Source: Cichorium intybus (lineage: Eukaryota > Streptophyta > Magnoliopsida > Asterales > Asteraceae). Taken from it: DNA of 64,000 nt. This document shows, piece by piece, positions 49,023-61,600 of the stretch. Location of the stretch: NCBI GenBank assembly GCA_023525715.1, contig CM042012.1, forward strand, positions 63,647,205 to 63,711,204. The letters are read 5' to 3'. Under the pieces are notes generated by a model. The model had not been told where the DNA came from. It made no database searches and saw nothing but the letters and a program-made list of their open reading frames with translations. Position 1 is the first letter of the stretch. Every line of letters starts with the position of its first letter. Both the position numbers and the translations under genes were made by a program.

Positions 49023-49241
49023 AACTAGCGATTCTAGAAAACTAGGGTTTCATGACGGCTAGGTTTTACAACCCTAACTTGTATTACAAGTTTCCTAACT
49101 TGCTTTGCCTCCAAGTTTAACCCTTATTGCCTAATATGCAAACATGATAAAATTAATTATTGGGTAATGTTAAAATTAGTTATTAACCTGACATGCTTGC
49201 ATGTTTAATACAATTAATTGTTAAACATAAAGTTTAAAAGG

Positions 49242-49299
<58 letters not shown>

Positions 49300-49988
49300 T
49301 TGTATATATATGTATAACTTAAAGATTAAAAAAAATGTTGGTCAAACCATGACTAGGCTCACCCACTCTCTAAAATTTGTTTAGAATGTTTGAATGATGT
49401 TTCTTTGATTCCTAATGAGGTCAGTTTATAAAAGCATTCATTGCTTACCACCCTCACTGCCTACCACATTTTATTGATTGGAGTTACCAAAAGGGTTCGA
49501 TAGGGCAATGTTTCAAGATAAAAAGTATTAACTTAAAATTATTAAAACAAAAGTCCCGTTTTAAGTAAATTAAAAACGTGAATCTTATGATACCCATGAA
49601 ACACACACATTTTCTTTATAATATGTTGACGGAGCGTGTGCAGTTTGTCGGCACATCAAATTAATATTATAGTTGAAGATGACGGAGCGTGTGCGGTTTT
49701 TCATGGTCGATCGACCATTTGATCCATGACCGGGACATCCCTAACATGGATTAAGATGAGCATAATTGAGATTAACATGCCATTGACTTTAGTCAATGAA
49801 TCTCAAAGATCTAGGAATTTCATGGTGATTGAAATTGGAGAAGAGTTTTACCTACTTAAATAACTTCATGGTGCCATTATGGCATCCCTTTTCATATCAT
49901 GAAGTAAAATATGGATCCAAGCCTCGTTAAATAATCTTGGATAATTATCTTTAAGGATTAAATCAAACTAACTAAAACTTTTTTATAG
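49023..49988 (+). other. Copia C leader (after D)
   Basis: Non-coding. It contains an (AT)n tract at about 49243-49294, one conserved-core hairpin at 49626-49659 and a decayed second copy at 49681. The layout upstream of the gag ATG (49989) parallels D and F. Confidence 0.6.
49626..49659 (+). other. Conserved-core hairpin, C copy
   Basis: Arms TTGACG (49626-49631) and CATCAA (49654-49659), one mismatch, around GAGCGTGTGCAG-TTTG-TCGGCA, a decayed form of the core. Second copy at 49681-49710 keeps only GGAGCGTGTGCGG. Confidence 0.6.
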
Positions 49989-50994
49989 ATGTCTGCTACA
50001 AATCTAAAATACAAACTTTCCTCCTATTTCGCTTCCTTCACAACCTCAATCATTATTCACAGGAAGATGTGAAAGAGACAAGGATATGTTGGACCTTATC
50101 CATACAGATGTGTATGGACCATTCAGATCCGCCACAAGACACGGTGAACGATACTTCATCACATTTACTGATGATTTTAATATATATGGTTATGTTTATT
50201 TGATTAAACATAAATCAGAAACCTTTGAAGTGTTCAAAGAGTTTCAGAGCGAACTAGAGAATCAACTAGGCAAAAAGATCGACATCCTCCTATCCGATAG
50301 GGTGGAGAATATCTTAGTCTTGAATTCTGCAAACATCTTAGGAACTGTGGAATAGTTTCACAATTGTATCCTCCTAGAATACCACAGCATAATGGTCTGT
50401 ATGAAAGGAGAAATCGAACATTGTTTGACATGGTTCGATCCATGATGAGTCATGCTACACTTCCAATAAGATTCTGGGGTTATACACTGGAGACTGTAGC
50501 CCACATATTAAACCTCGTACCAACTAAGAAGGTCCCTTGCTAGAACATTTGAAAGTACGGGCTTGTGAAGTCTTCGTTTGTTGTGAAGCCCATGACAAGC
50601 TTGAACCTAGATCAGATAAGTGTCACTTCATTGGATATCCCCAAAAGTCCTTTAGATACTTGTTTTACAAGCCTTCTGAGAACAAAGTGTTTGTGGCTCT
50701 AAGGGGAGTCTTTCTTGAGAGAGAGCACATATCCAAAGAAACTAATGGGAGCAAGATTGATCTAAAGCTATTCAAGAGTCAACCTAATGAAGAACCTTTA
50801 GTTTACACTAGCACTCAACCAGAGGATGAGACTCCTATTGAGGAAACTGACATATCTCCACCTCTTTGCAGATCCGATAGATTTAGTCACCCTCTTGAGT
50901 TTTATGGTTTCCATATTACTGAAGGTGACGCATTGATCAATGATAGTGCACTAGAGGCTGCCAAATAGAAAGAGGCCATGGAGAGTAAGATTCA
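49989..50994 (+). pseudogene. Copia C: gag start fused to integrase and RT start
   Basis: MSATNLKYKL at 49989 is a copia gag start. After a stop near 50068 the sequence jumps to integrase core (DMLDLIHTDVYGPF at about 50080, TFTDDF, LLSDRVEN), so gag, protease and the pre-integrase region are deleted. A stop at 50353 and a frame change interrupt the core; the catalytic Glu region PQHNGLYERRNRT is in the second frame. The last block (50537-50968) carries the integrase C-terminal half (DKCHFIGYPQKSFRYLFY, VFLEREHISKE) and then EAAK, a stop, KEAMESKI, the first residues of RT. RT stops abruptly at the LTR of H. This is a deletion derivative that could only move in trans. Confidence 0.75.
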
Positions 50995-51440
50995 TGTTGG
51001 AATAGTGGTCCAAGGTCATCAACTGTTGGTGATATTTCTAATAATGGCGTGTTCCTGTTGGGTTGCCCGCACGACCCAGTAAAAACAAACAGTGACAGAA
51101 ATTTAGTAGGAATAATTAGTTTATTTATTTATGTTGAAATAATTTAATTAGAAACTAGTTGGTAATTAATTGATATATTAATTAGGAATTAATTTGATGA
51201 AATTAATTAAAATGGTTGGATTGTTAATAATTAAGAGTTTAATTAATTAAAGACAGGCCAGGGGTAGTTTGTAAGGAGGCTCCTTAAGTTTAAAACCTTA
51301 GGAGCCCTCCAGTATAAATAGAGGCTTAGGGGTCTAACCTTAAGCATTCCACACACCTCCTTTGTGCAACCACCCTCCCCTCTCTCTCCTTCCTCTACGT
51401 TTTGGCGATTTACAATATCATTTTCAAGGTTTTTGGATCT
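50995..51440 (+). repeat. 5' LTR of copia H (3' end uncertain)
   Basis: TGTTGGAATAGTGG at 50995 begins an LTR with a TATA box (AGTATAAATAGAGG, 51311-51324). It is related to the C LTR but diverged. The expected end and primer site are missing, and gag begins in mid-domain at about 51502, so a deletion has fused the U5 region to gag. Confidence 0.6.
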
Positions 51441-51501
51441 TGCTTTAAGAAGACCAGAAGCTATGCCGTAGGAGGAGTAGGAACTGTTGGATCGGTAAGC
51501 G

Positions 51502-52501
51502 TTGGGTGTTGTCAGGTTGTCGTTGTCGAACTTCGTTTCTTACAACATCGTCAATGAGAAGACCACATATGGCTTACTCAAAGCAATGTCTAATATGTAC
51601 GAGAAACCTTCAGCTGTAAACAAGGTTTTCTTGATTAGACAGCTTGTGAACATGAAGATAAAGGAAGGAGGTTCCGTGGTAGGCATGTCAACGTGTTCAA
51701 GTCCATCATATTGTGACTGATATCGGTGGACATTGGTTTTGACGATGAAGATCAAGCCTTGCTGTTATTTTCTTTGTTTCCAAATAGCTAGTCTGGAACG
51801 GTAACTGCGGTCAGTAACTCGTCCAGAACCGTAAACTCACATTCGAAGGCATTCGAGACTTACTCATTGGGGAAGATATCCGGAGGAGGAATGCAGGTGA
51901 GTGTTTCGGAAGTGCCATGGTGACGAAGGAGAAAGGGAGGAGACCGAATCGAGGTGGTGGTGGTGGTGGTAAAGGAAGATTGAAGTCACGGAGAAGGGGA
52001 TAGTCCAAGAGCAAAAAAGATGTTGTCTACTGGAACTACAAAGACAGTGGGCATTTCCCGAATCAGTGTTCGAAGCCTTCTTAATCCGTAGGAGCAAAGA
52101 AAGAAGTGAATATTGCGGAAGATTTCGAAGATGCACTCATTTTCTGTGTAGAGAGTTCCACGAAGTCCTACATAATGGACTCAGGTGTATCCTTCCACGC
52201 ATGTCACAGCCAAGATGTAATGAAGAATTTCAGGTGTTACAGCGGCAGAGTGAGACTTGCGGACAACAAAAGCCTAGATATAACTGGAGTTGGAAATGTT
52301 ACACTTCGGACGTCCTTGGGAACGAAATGGACTTTGAAGGATGTCAAGTTCATTTTGGGTCTGAATAGGATGTTGATATCAGTGGAGCAGTTGGATGATG
52401 AAAGGTACAAGGTTGACTTTGGCAACCATCAGTGGAGTAACGAAGAGGGGCATGGTTATTGCTCGTGGTCAGAAGCGAGGATCCCTGTACATGGTATAGG
52501 A
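51502..52501 (+). pseudogene. Copia H gag and protease
   Basis: Gag begins in mid-domain (LSLSNFVSYNIVNEKTTYGLLKAMSNMYEKPSAVNKVFLIRQL, UBN2 type). After a frame change come a Gly/Arg stretch and the knuckle position at 52028-52069. There, both Cys of the first pair are Tyr (TAC 52028, TAC 52037), while Gly-His and the last Cys remain. Stops: TAG 52001, TAA 52082. The protease active site is at 52178-52189 (DSGV instead of DSGA), followed by LDITGVGNVTLRTSLGTKWTLKDVKFILGLNRMLISVEQL. Element F is inserted at 52501; H continues at 63723. Confidence 0.8.
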
Positions 52502-53303
<802 letters not shown>

Positions 53304-53304
53304 G

Positions 53305-53316
53305 TGGTATCAGAGC
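53305..53316 (+). other. Primer-binding site of copia F
   Basis: TGGTATCAGAGC one base after the 5' LTR. Confidence 0.9.
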
Positions 53317-54089
53317 TAGATCTGTTTTATGTTGGATAGCTATAATAGAAGAACTACTATTAGGGTTTATTGGATTTAAACCCTTGACCTCAAGGGTGTC
53401 GACTTCTAGCTAGGTTTTTAGAAACCCTAGCCTCCACCCTATAGTTTTCGAAATTAAGGAGCCTCTTTAGGGATTTTTTGCATATGGTAAATGTGATTAT
53501 TTAATAAATGGAAACCCTTGGCCCTTATTTTGGATAACTTTGTGGGCAAGGAATAGGATTGAATTAAATTGTTTAATTTGTTAATCCTTATGTGATTTAA
53601 TTAATTTAATTAATTGTTAATTAAAAGACAACCATTAAATCACTTTAGGTTTAATTTAAATTTTAATTAAAATTGTTTTAATTTCGAAAATTTAAACGAT
53701 AAACCTAAATATTTTAAAATGTTTAAAATACACCTTATACATATTATTATTAAAAGTTAATACCTATATGTATACGATTAAGTCGGTCAAATCGCTAGTA
53801 TGTCTCATTCATGAAACTGGTCTATAAGGGGGTATAAGGAAACTGCCTATAAAATGGCAGTTGAATGGGTGTCCACTCTCACCCACCGCTTCCTTGATCA
53901 GTTGAGTGTCTTTCCAGAACGGATTTGATAGGACGAACCTAATCTCATTAAAAGTATAATGCTATTAGACAAAAGTGCTAGAACCCTAATCACAATCTAT
54001 TTACTTTAGAAAAATCTGAAACGTATGCTAACCCATGAAATTGCACATTACACTTTATGAGACATTAGTGGAGCGTGTGTGGTTTACCG
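53317..54089 (+). other. Copia F leader, left part
   Basis: Non-coding, AT-rich, collinear with the leader of D. Interrupted at 54089 by solo LTR 2 inside a conserved-core hairpin. Confidence 0.6.
54064..54089 (+). other. Conserved-core hairpin, F copy 1 (split)
   Basis: Left arm ATTAGTG (54064-54070) and core up to TACCG (54085-54089). The rest of the core and right arm CACTAAT lie at 57004-57018, beyond the solo LTR. Before the insertion the arms were perfectly complementary. Confidence 0.75.
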
Positions 54090-54699
54090 TGAAACACCCG
54101 ACTTTTAAAACAAAACACCCCTGAAAATTTTTCATTTAAATTAAAGGTTTCAGTACTTAAAACCAGTACAAAGGGGTATATTTTTAATAAAATCGGGTAC
54201 AAGCATATCAAGGACAGTATATAACACCCATATCTCCTTTGAAGCCGGGCTGCTACTGATAGCATCTACAAGTCCACTTCTTGAGTCACGGACTTTATCC
54301 TTACCCTTATCAGGGTATTGCTAACCTGCAGGGACATTTAACAAACGGTATGAGCTACAAAGCTCAGTGAGTAATCGTATCTGCAAATAACATGTATAAC
54401 AATACAATCATATATCTGTCTGGATATCGAATCCAAACTCCTAGCCTTACTGGCTGACCATATATCTCCTAGGATTTCACATCCTAATCTGTAGCCCTAC
54501 AGGCTGAATCATGAGATCATGTGATTTTCAAATCACATTAGACAATTGTACACTTTATCATATCCCGTTTGTTATTTGCATACCAATCATATCGAGTCTG
54601 TACTATTTCTGTCCCATCTTTCTTAGTCATATTTGACTATACCATATATCATGACTATATAAGTCATATCATTTGTCATGACTATACTAGCCGCACCAA

Positions 54700-55015
54700 A
54701 ACATTTCCAGCGTATGAATCGTAGCCCGAAAGCCGCACCAGTTTGGGTTCAACAACCCGAAATCATAGCCATAAGGCCGCACCGTTTCTATATAATAATG
54801 TCATAGCCATATAAGCCGCACCAGTTGGATATAACATCCAGAATCATAGCCGTATAGGCCGCACCAGTTGGATATAACATCCAGAATCATAGCCGTATAG
54901 GCCGCACCAGAATATCATAGCCCGAAGGCCGCACCAGAATATCATAGCCATATAGGCCGCACCGTTTGGATATAACATCCAATATCATAGCCACAAGTGG
55001 CCGCACCATCTATTA
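54700..55015 (-). repeat. Array of GCC-loop-GGC hairpin units
   Basis: At least eight units of the form (C)ATAGCC-N4-6-GGCCGCACC, with constant GCC/GGC arms and changing loops (CGAA, ATAAG, ATATAA, GTATA, ATATA, ACAAGT). The spacer GTTTGGATATAACATCC recurs between them. Confidence 0.7.
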
Positions 55016-55029
55016 ACAGTTTCTTTCAC

Positions 55030-55400
55030 GATCAATTATGGCTCAAGGGTTAGCCCGCTGTTGCCTTGGCTCACGGGTTAGCCCGCTGTTGCCTAGACTC
55101 ACGGCTTATCCGGTCTTGTCTATATAAGTTTGACTCATCAAAATAAATCATGGCTCACGGGTTAGCCCGCTGTTGCCTAGACTCACGGCTTATCCGGTCT
55201 TGTCTTATATGGGTTCGACTCACAGTTCCGTTCTTGTCTATTAAAGACTCACGGCTTATCTGGTATTGTCAATATTGACTGAATCACAGTTCCGTTCTTG
55301 TCTATATTAGACTCACGACTTATCTGGTCTTGTCTTGTCATTATTATTGACTCACAGTTCCGTTCTTGTCTATATTAGACTCACAGCTTATCTGGTCTTG
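55030..55400 (-). repeat. Array of GGCTCACGGGTTAGCC and GACTCACGGCTTATC units
   Basis: About a dozen imperfect units of 25-30 bp. The first type folds (GGCT/AGCC); the second ends GGTCTTGTCT. Such arrays are usual in large gypsy LTRs. Confidence 0.65.
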
Positions 55401-57064
55401 TCTTTTCGAATTAATCTTTGAACCATCAATTTCGTCCCACAAATCAGTTTCAACCTGTAACAATTCAACCATCATATATCATATATGATATCAGTGAGAT
55501 TACTCACCTGGATGCTAGCTGCATTTACATTCCGGTTGTTTCTTGCCTTTGCATGCACCATAACCATTTTGTCCCATACCTATATATTCATTTATATACC
55601 AAATGATAATAGGTTAATAATCATTTCAGTTGGCTCTAATGCATAAGAGTCCAATGTAATAACATTACAAACAATGTCTAGATGATAAACTTCCCATTTA
55701 CCATCTTTCTTTAAATTATACATTTTTACAAAATACACGTATTTTGCTACAGTACTTTTGGGAGGTCGTATACGTATTCCGACAATTTTCCCCGAAGTTT
55801 CACATCATATTAGACCTATGTTCAAAATTTGAGGTCAAACGGACAAGTCTAGCATCAAGTCCCAAAATTGGACCAAGGCTTAACAGAAGGCAGGAGAAAT
55901 CAGCTCATTTTCATGCAGACGCAGGATCGCGACCCTATCTCCATGTGGATCGCGACCCTATGGATCGCAACCCGATCTCCATGGAGATTGCGGCCCTATC
56001 TGCCACTGTGCAGTTTCTCTTGTCCGTTTTTCATGCTACAAATTCCCATTTTCAGCTATTAAGCCCTTAATTTTCTTCTTAAACGATAGGGGTTTGTTCC
56101 AAGAACAAAACCCTTCATTAACATCTAGTTTTAACCCATGGAAATCATATATTTCAAACATTTTCCAACAATTCCTGTTTTTGACATTTTGGTCCAAAAA
56201 CCGAAATTCTTCAAAATTAATCACTTCTACTGATTATTCTCATCATTAACAACATTTGGAACTCATTAGAACTCATTAGAACTCATTAGAATCCACTGAA
56301 TCATATAAACATGTATTCTAGGGTTCTTGAGCAAAGTTCCAAATTTTCAATAATAGCAACCTACTTCCATATTTCTTGAATTAAGTCCTTTTAGCATGAC
56401 TTATTGGAAGCATTAAACCATTTAAACCACATAAACATAACTGAAATTTACAAATTTCAGTTTCTATAAAACCAAATCAAGAACACTTCAAGAACTTGTC
56501 TAAAAAGGCAATCTACTTACCTTAATTGCTTGGAAATCACCCCTTCCAACAATTGTTCCAAGTTCTTGCTTCAATTTCATGATTTTCTGCAGAAATCGCA
56601 CCTGCAATTGCTCCTCCCGTTGCTGTACAAATGGCCAGTCAAAGAGAGAGTCAACCTCTCTATTTATACTTCTAATTTTTTACATTTTGGTCCCTAAGTT
56701 CCATTTCTTGAACTTTGACCACAAAATCAAGTTTTATTACAATAAAACTTTCATTTCTTATATTTTTACCACAAGGAACAATATTTTTTACATAATTGGT
56801 CCTTTACATGGTCAAATGACCAAAATACCCTTTTGTGGTAAAATGACCAAAATTAGTTTTTATAACATTTTGAGTCCAAAACTCAAAATATTATTTCAAA
56901 CTAAATTCTTTTCTATCCAAAAGACTAAATTACCCTTCCAAGGTAAAATGACCATTTTACCCCTTTTTATATATTTACATAAAAAGAGTGTCTTGGCGTT
57001 ACATACCGGCACACTAATAGGGGCTCATAAAGAGTTGTAATGAGTATCTCATGATTTATCATTG

Positions 57065-57098
57065 TTGATGGAGCGTGTATGGTTAACCGGCACATCAA
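57065..57098 (+). other. Conserved-core hairpin, F copy 2
   Basis: Arms TTGATG (57065-57070) and CATCAA (57093-57098), perfect, around GAGCGTGTATGG-TTAA-CCGGCA. Lies about 360 nt upstream of the gag ATG. Confidence 0.8.
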
Positions 57099-57427
57099 TG
57101 TGAGATGATAAATGACATTGAGGTTACCAAGCGATTTGCATGGTTATTCACATCTTGTTTGTGATCCTACGCATCCCAGTCACAAATAGAAGAGCATAAT
57201 ATGGGATTAAACATGCCATTGACGTCAGTCAATGAATCTCATAGATCTAGGAGTTTCATGGAGACTGAAATTGCTAAAAGTATATCTACCTTAATGACCA
57301 TTATGTTGTGATTACGGCATCCCTCTTCACACCATAGTTGGGGCATTTTGGGTCCTAGCCTTATTAAATAATAAATTGGGTAATTATTTAAAATGATTAA
57401 TTAAATTAGTAAATTATGATTTTATAG

Positions 57428-57880
57428 ATGTCTGAACTTAGTGTCACTCTCCTACTCCTCCTCCAACACCCATTTCTGAGAGGTTTAGAAAGTATCTATT
57501 GAATATGAAAAAGGCTGACTGGCCCGAACTATGTAGAATGGCTTCGCAAATGGAGAATGGTTCTCAGTTTTGTTGGCAAGCCATATCTGATTGAGTATCC
57601 GCTACCCGTTCCACCGAAGCATGGCATCACACAATAGCTTTGTGATGAGCATGACTTATTGATTGATGAATCTGAGGAAGTTCGTTGCCTTATACTGTTG
57701 ACCATTGACCCCAAGTTCTGTAGGGATTTAGAATTCCTGGGGCCATATGAGTTAGCACGACTGGTTGAGCAAAGGTTCCGAGAGCCGGTTGAAGAGGAAC
57801 GAACTGGGATCTTCAAAGAGCTTGAAGTGTGCAAGCTTGAAGAAGTAGCGTCGGTCCGCATATTCTCATGATTAAGGGAT
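57428..57880 (+). pseudogene. gag: Copia F gag relic
   Basis: ATG at 57428 (MSELSVTLL), soon frameshifted. Downstream frames read YVEWLRKWRMVLSFVGKPYLIEYPLPVPPKHG, a TAG at about 57634, then LLIDESEEVRCLILLTIDPKFCRDLEFLGPYELARLVEQRF...TGIFKELEVCKLEEVASV. This is the copia gag capsid; no knuckle follows. It matches the relic in D. Confidence 0.7.
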
Positions 57881-60800
57881 ACATAGGCGAACAATATAAA
57901 CTTGGTCATCCTATTAATTGGGAGTTGAGCATTAACTAGACTCGCTGACTAGCCAGTACGATCTGTTCATCCAGATGTACAGGAAAGGGAACCAGGGTAA
58001 GACTATCATGGAAATGCATTAAATGTTGAGTCTGTAAGAGTCGTTCATGGAGATGCATAGTTCCATTGATTCAGCTGCTTCGGGATTAAGTCCAAAGATG
58101 AGACATATCGAGAAACGATCCAGATCGTCTGGACCATTCTAAGATGTCTCAAACTCGAAATCCACAGGGGAGGATACAGTCACAGAAAGATTGGAAGATG
58201 CTCCAAAGCCGAATCGTTTGGCAACTCAGATATATCTAAAACTCAAAAACTCCTGATCCTTAATTCCCTGATACATGATGTGATTGTCACATTTTCTTTG
58301 TATGTAGGGACTCGGTAGGATGCAGAACATTGATGCATAGGAGCACATTCGGATTGGATCACGAGCTCGTGTAGTTTTTGAAGTTTAGTTAGATATTTGA
58401 TTTTGTTATTAGCCTATAGATGCGTATGACATTGTTATCAAATAGTACATTGTTTGAGGATATTTTGATTTTCTTTAAATTATCCTTGAAATTTTATATG
58501 AATATGTTGAAAGCATAAATGGTAATAACTTGTATCCAAAGTGTATTGGATTTAGAAATTGTGTTTTCTATGATTGTTAAAGTAAACTTTTATAAGAATC
58601 GCTTCAACCAAAGGTCCAAATGGATAGGACTTTGGAAATCATTTGACTTGGAGTCACATGATGAAGTGAATTCTTATTAAATTTATTGTTGCAAGAAATG
58701 TATCACCCAAAGATCCAATGGATAGGATTTTGGAATCAGTTGACTTTGAGTCAAATGATGAATGCATATCTTGAACAATTTAACAAAATCATAATTTTAC
58801 ATAGAGATGTTAAAGACATCAAGATTATGAGAAATGGACACATTAGTGAATTGCTCGAATCTACAAATAAAACCACAATTAATTATACTTCATAATATTT
58901 GCCAATCAGTATGACAAATATGACTTCACTTATCTAAGCGATTGATTGAAACCTTGAACTATTCAAGGACTTCAAAGGAAGTATAAAGATCAACATAGTC
59001 TGAGTGAAAAAAAAAAACATAAACTGAGAAAATGTGTCACAGTTCATCCTCTTCCATGAATATTAATGGTTATAATGTGTCTTAGGAAAGAAGATTGAGC
59101 ATTGGTCGAAACAGTTCGATCCTCGATGTATTAGATACACTTCCAATAAGTTTCGATAAACTAAATATTCAACCAGTCAGACCGTAAAAGAATATTCCGA
59201 CCACATCTTAGACTAAGTAGGTTGTGCAGACACCGTCTGAAGTGTAAAGCAGGGTTCCCCCTACTTGTACATGAAGGGTCCAGAGTCACGTAGCGTTTGA
59301 AAGAACCTCATGACAAGCCTGAACCTGATCAATAGTGTTACTTCATTGGTCTTCCTGCAAATACTTATGAAAGAAGAGTTCTTTTAGAAAGGACTCACAA
59401 TCTAAGGAAGTAATGAGAGCAAAAGTGATCCCTGAAGGAGTTCAAGGATCAGCCAAGTGAAAGAACCTGTAGTCGTCACTAGGGCTTGACCAGGAATCAG
59501 ATTTCTGTTGAACCTAACATACCCTTCTCTTCACAAACCAGTAGTATTAGTCATCGTCATAAGGTGTTATGATCTGGGTGACATACTGATTAGTGGTAAA
59601 ACACTAGGTTGGTATAGATAAGCAATCCTACTACTTGGAAGCATTAGTGAGCCCGGTTGCTACCAAATAAGAGAACCTAAGGGCGAGACTCGATCTATAT
59701 GATAATTTTACTGATTTTACACCTAGCTAAGAACCAGTGGGAGTAATTGAATCATCAAAGGATATCAACTTAGATTGAAATGTACCTACATTCTAAACAA
59801 GAATGGTTGAGTGATGCAATACTCAAAGTCATGTGACTGATTTTGAGAGAGACTCTCTCAATAGAACTCAAATGAATCTGAGAGGATATTGTCTGCTGTA
59901 ACTAGTGAGTCACAGCAAGATTGGTTGATCTAAACCGCTTTCCTTAAATGGAAAACACAAGGGTTGCCTGTAAGACACAACCAAAGGGGTTTAGAACATG
60001 CCAGTACATATCCAAACAGAAAGGTACATGGCCCCGAGATTCTTCTTACGGGCACCTCACAAGAAAGGATATTTGGATTCTCAAATTTTGCCAAAAGTTT
60101 GGATCTTGTGAATAGCCTAAAATAATCCTATGATTATGTCAGAAAGGTTTGGATTTTATGATAGTCTAAAAGAGTCCTATAACCGTGTCAAAACCAGTGG
60201 GAGTGTCGTTATGATCTGTCTATCAATGTTTGTCAATTACATACCATTTCTTGGAAACGGCTCTTATCATTACAAAGTGTAATGATTTGGCATTAAGAGA
60301 TGATTCGCTATGAAAAGTCTAGAACATATACAACATACTCAGGTGGTAGCAGGCATCTATCAGATAGATGACATCATCAGTTTAGACCCTGCCATTGTAA
60401 GTGTGATCTTGATAAGATTCAAGATGCATGACTTCGGGAAAGGAGTTTCTTGTCATTATAAAGTGTAATGAACTGGCATGATCTAAAGGAGACACAAGAT
60501 ATTCACATAGTTACAAACATCTATCAGATAGATGAAATCGTCAGTATAGACCTAGCCATTATGAGTATGATCTTTATAAGATTCAAGATGCATGGGACAG
60601 AGTCTCCGAAAGTCATGACACATGGATTATAAATAATACTCAGATTCTGAAAAGGTTCAGAATAGAATAGATCTGATCCCACGAGCTTCCACATATTGGA
60701 TCGATCATAAGTGTCATGGACTTATCCTGATGACTTAATGCTTAGAGCATGGTAAGTTGGATTCATGATACAACCTGACTAAGTATACTGGACATATTAT

Positions 60801-61600
60801 TTGAGCACACGTGAGAAATCATTGAGAAATGATTAGGGTAAATGTAATAATAATTTGAAAAGAGTTTCAAATTTGTAATTATTTACATCAGTATGTGGTG
60901 CTAAAGGACATCATGGTTAAAGAGTTTCATTAGTATATTGATGGAGCGCGTGTGGTTCACCGGCACATCATAACACCTTGAAATCGTCTTAGGGTGCAGT
61001 CATCTGGACTAAAGATCCCGAGAACCATGAGAAGTCACAGCACACACCACCATTTCCGGAATGGAACTAGGAGAGAGAAAGATAAGATGACAAATTGAGA
61101 TATCATCGAAAAAGTGTCCGATCGGATTATCTGCAATAATATGTATCAATGTAAGACATTTTGGATATATGGAAAGAGTGAAGGTCATATAGACATATAA
61201 ATCTTAATTGAAAGTTTAATAGAAACCAAGAAACACATATAACAGTATTATAATGAATATGACTTGGTGATTACCTCATGGAGACTTGGTAATTAGAAGG
61301 AGTAGCTACCAGTCAGATCTTAATGTTTTGCTTTTGCATGTTTTACATCCCAAATAATTTGATTATTCAAAAGTCCACAGTCGATCATACTTTCAGAAGT
61401 AAGTAGTGATTAAGACTGTCATGAATTGAATTGTAGATTGTCTAAAGAGTTAGACATAGCAATGGTATTGCTGCAATATTCATAAATACTTAGAAATGAA
61501 GATTTAAGTATTGGACCAACCTGCGCTTAGACAATTACTTCATGGATTATATCACGAGTAATTTTGAGATGATAATATCTTACAATCTTGAAACGAAGAC
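57881..61600 (+). pseudogene. Copia F: erased pol and hairpin-rich 3' region
   Basis: No usable domain. Traces of integrase: EHWSKQFDP near 59095 and CYFIGLPANTYERRVLLERTH near 59338-59400. Shared hairpins with D: TAGTG/CACTA with loop GTAAAA (59591-59606), TCATTAC/GTAATGA with loop AAAGT (60267-60285 and 60453-60471), and CATCTATC-A-GATAGATG twice (60354-60370, 60518-60534). Confidence 0.6.
60938..60971 (+). other. Conserved-core hairpin, F copy 3
   Basis: Arms TTGATG (60938-60943) and CATCAT (60966-60971), five of six pairs, around GAGCGCGTGTGG-TTCA-CCGGCA. Lies in the 3' part of F. Confidence 0.75.

Larger units (their letters stand above)
31156..50994 (+). mobile_element. Copia element C, internally deleted, carrying B and D
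   Basis: The 5' LTR runs 31156-31451 plus 40952-41299 once B is removed. A primer site TGGTATCACAAC lies at 41301-41312. The body is 41313-41601 plus 49023-50994 once D is removed. Coding is reduced to a gag start fused to integrase and the first codons of RT, and it is cut at 50994 by the LTR of H. The 3' LTR was not identified. Its LTR resembles that of H (50995) but is clearly diverged, so I treat them as separate elements. Confidence 0.65.
54090..57003 (-). mobile_element. Solo LTR 2 (gypsy type, 2914 bp)
   Basis: Read on the minus strand it runs TGTAACGCCAAGAC...GGGTGTTTCA. The flanks are perfect 5-bp repeats TACCG (54085-54089, 57004-57008). No internal region. A minus-strand TATA (AGTATAAATAGAG) lies near 56660-56672. 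Inside are two repeat arrays, 54700-55015 and 55030-55400, and a group of four ATCGCGACCCGAT-type words at 55923-55995. The frames at 55744-56070 and 56579-57040 have no recognisable domain. Confidence 0.85.

Noticed and set aside
50995..51440. 3' LTR of copia C
   Set aside because: It begins in the first codons of RT with no polypurine tract, and differs markedly from C's 5' LTR; a new element (H) inserted in C fits better.
51361..51520. Possible exon or host gene start before H gag
   Set aside because: Better explained as LTR U5 sequence fused to a truncated copia gag by deletion.
54700..55400. Regularly repeated units resembling a CRISPR array
   Set aside because: The units are imperfect, the 'spacers' are themselves repeated, and they lie inside a plant gypsy LTR with clear ends and target duplication.
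56579..57040. 153-codon frame
   Set aside because: AT-rich frame at the end of solo LTR 2; sequence made of 'AAAATGACC' repeats, no domain.
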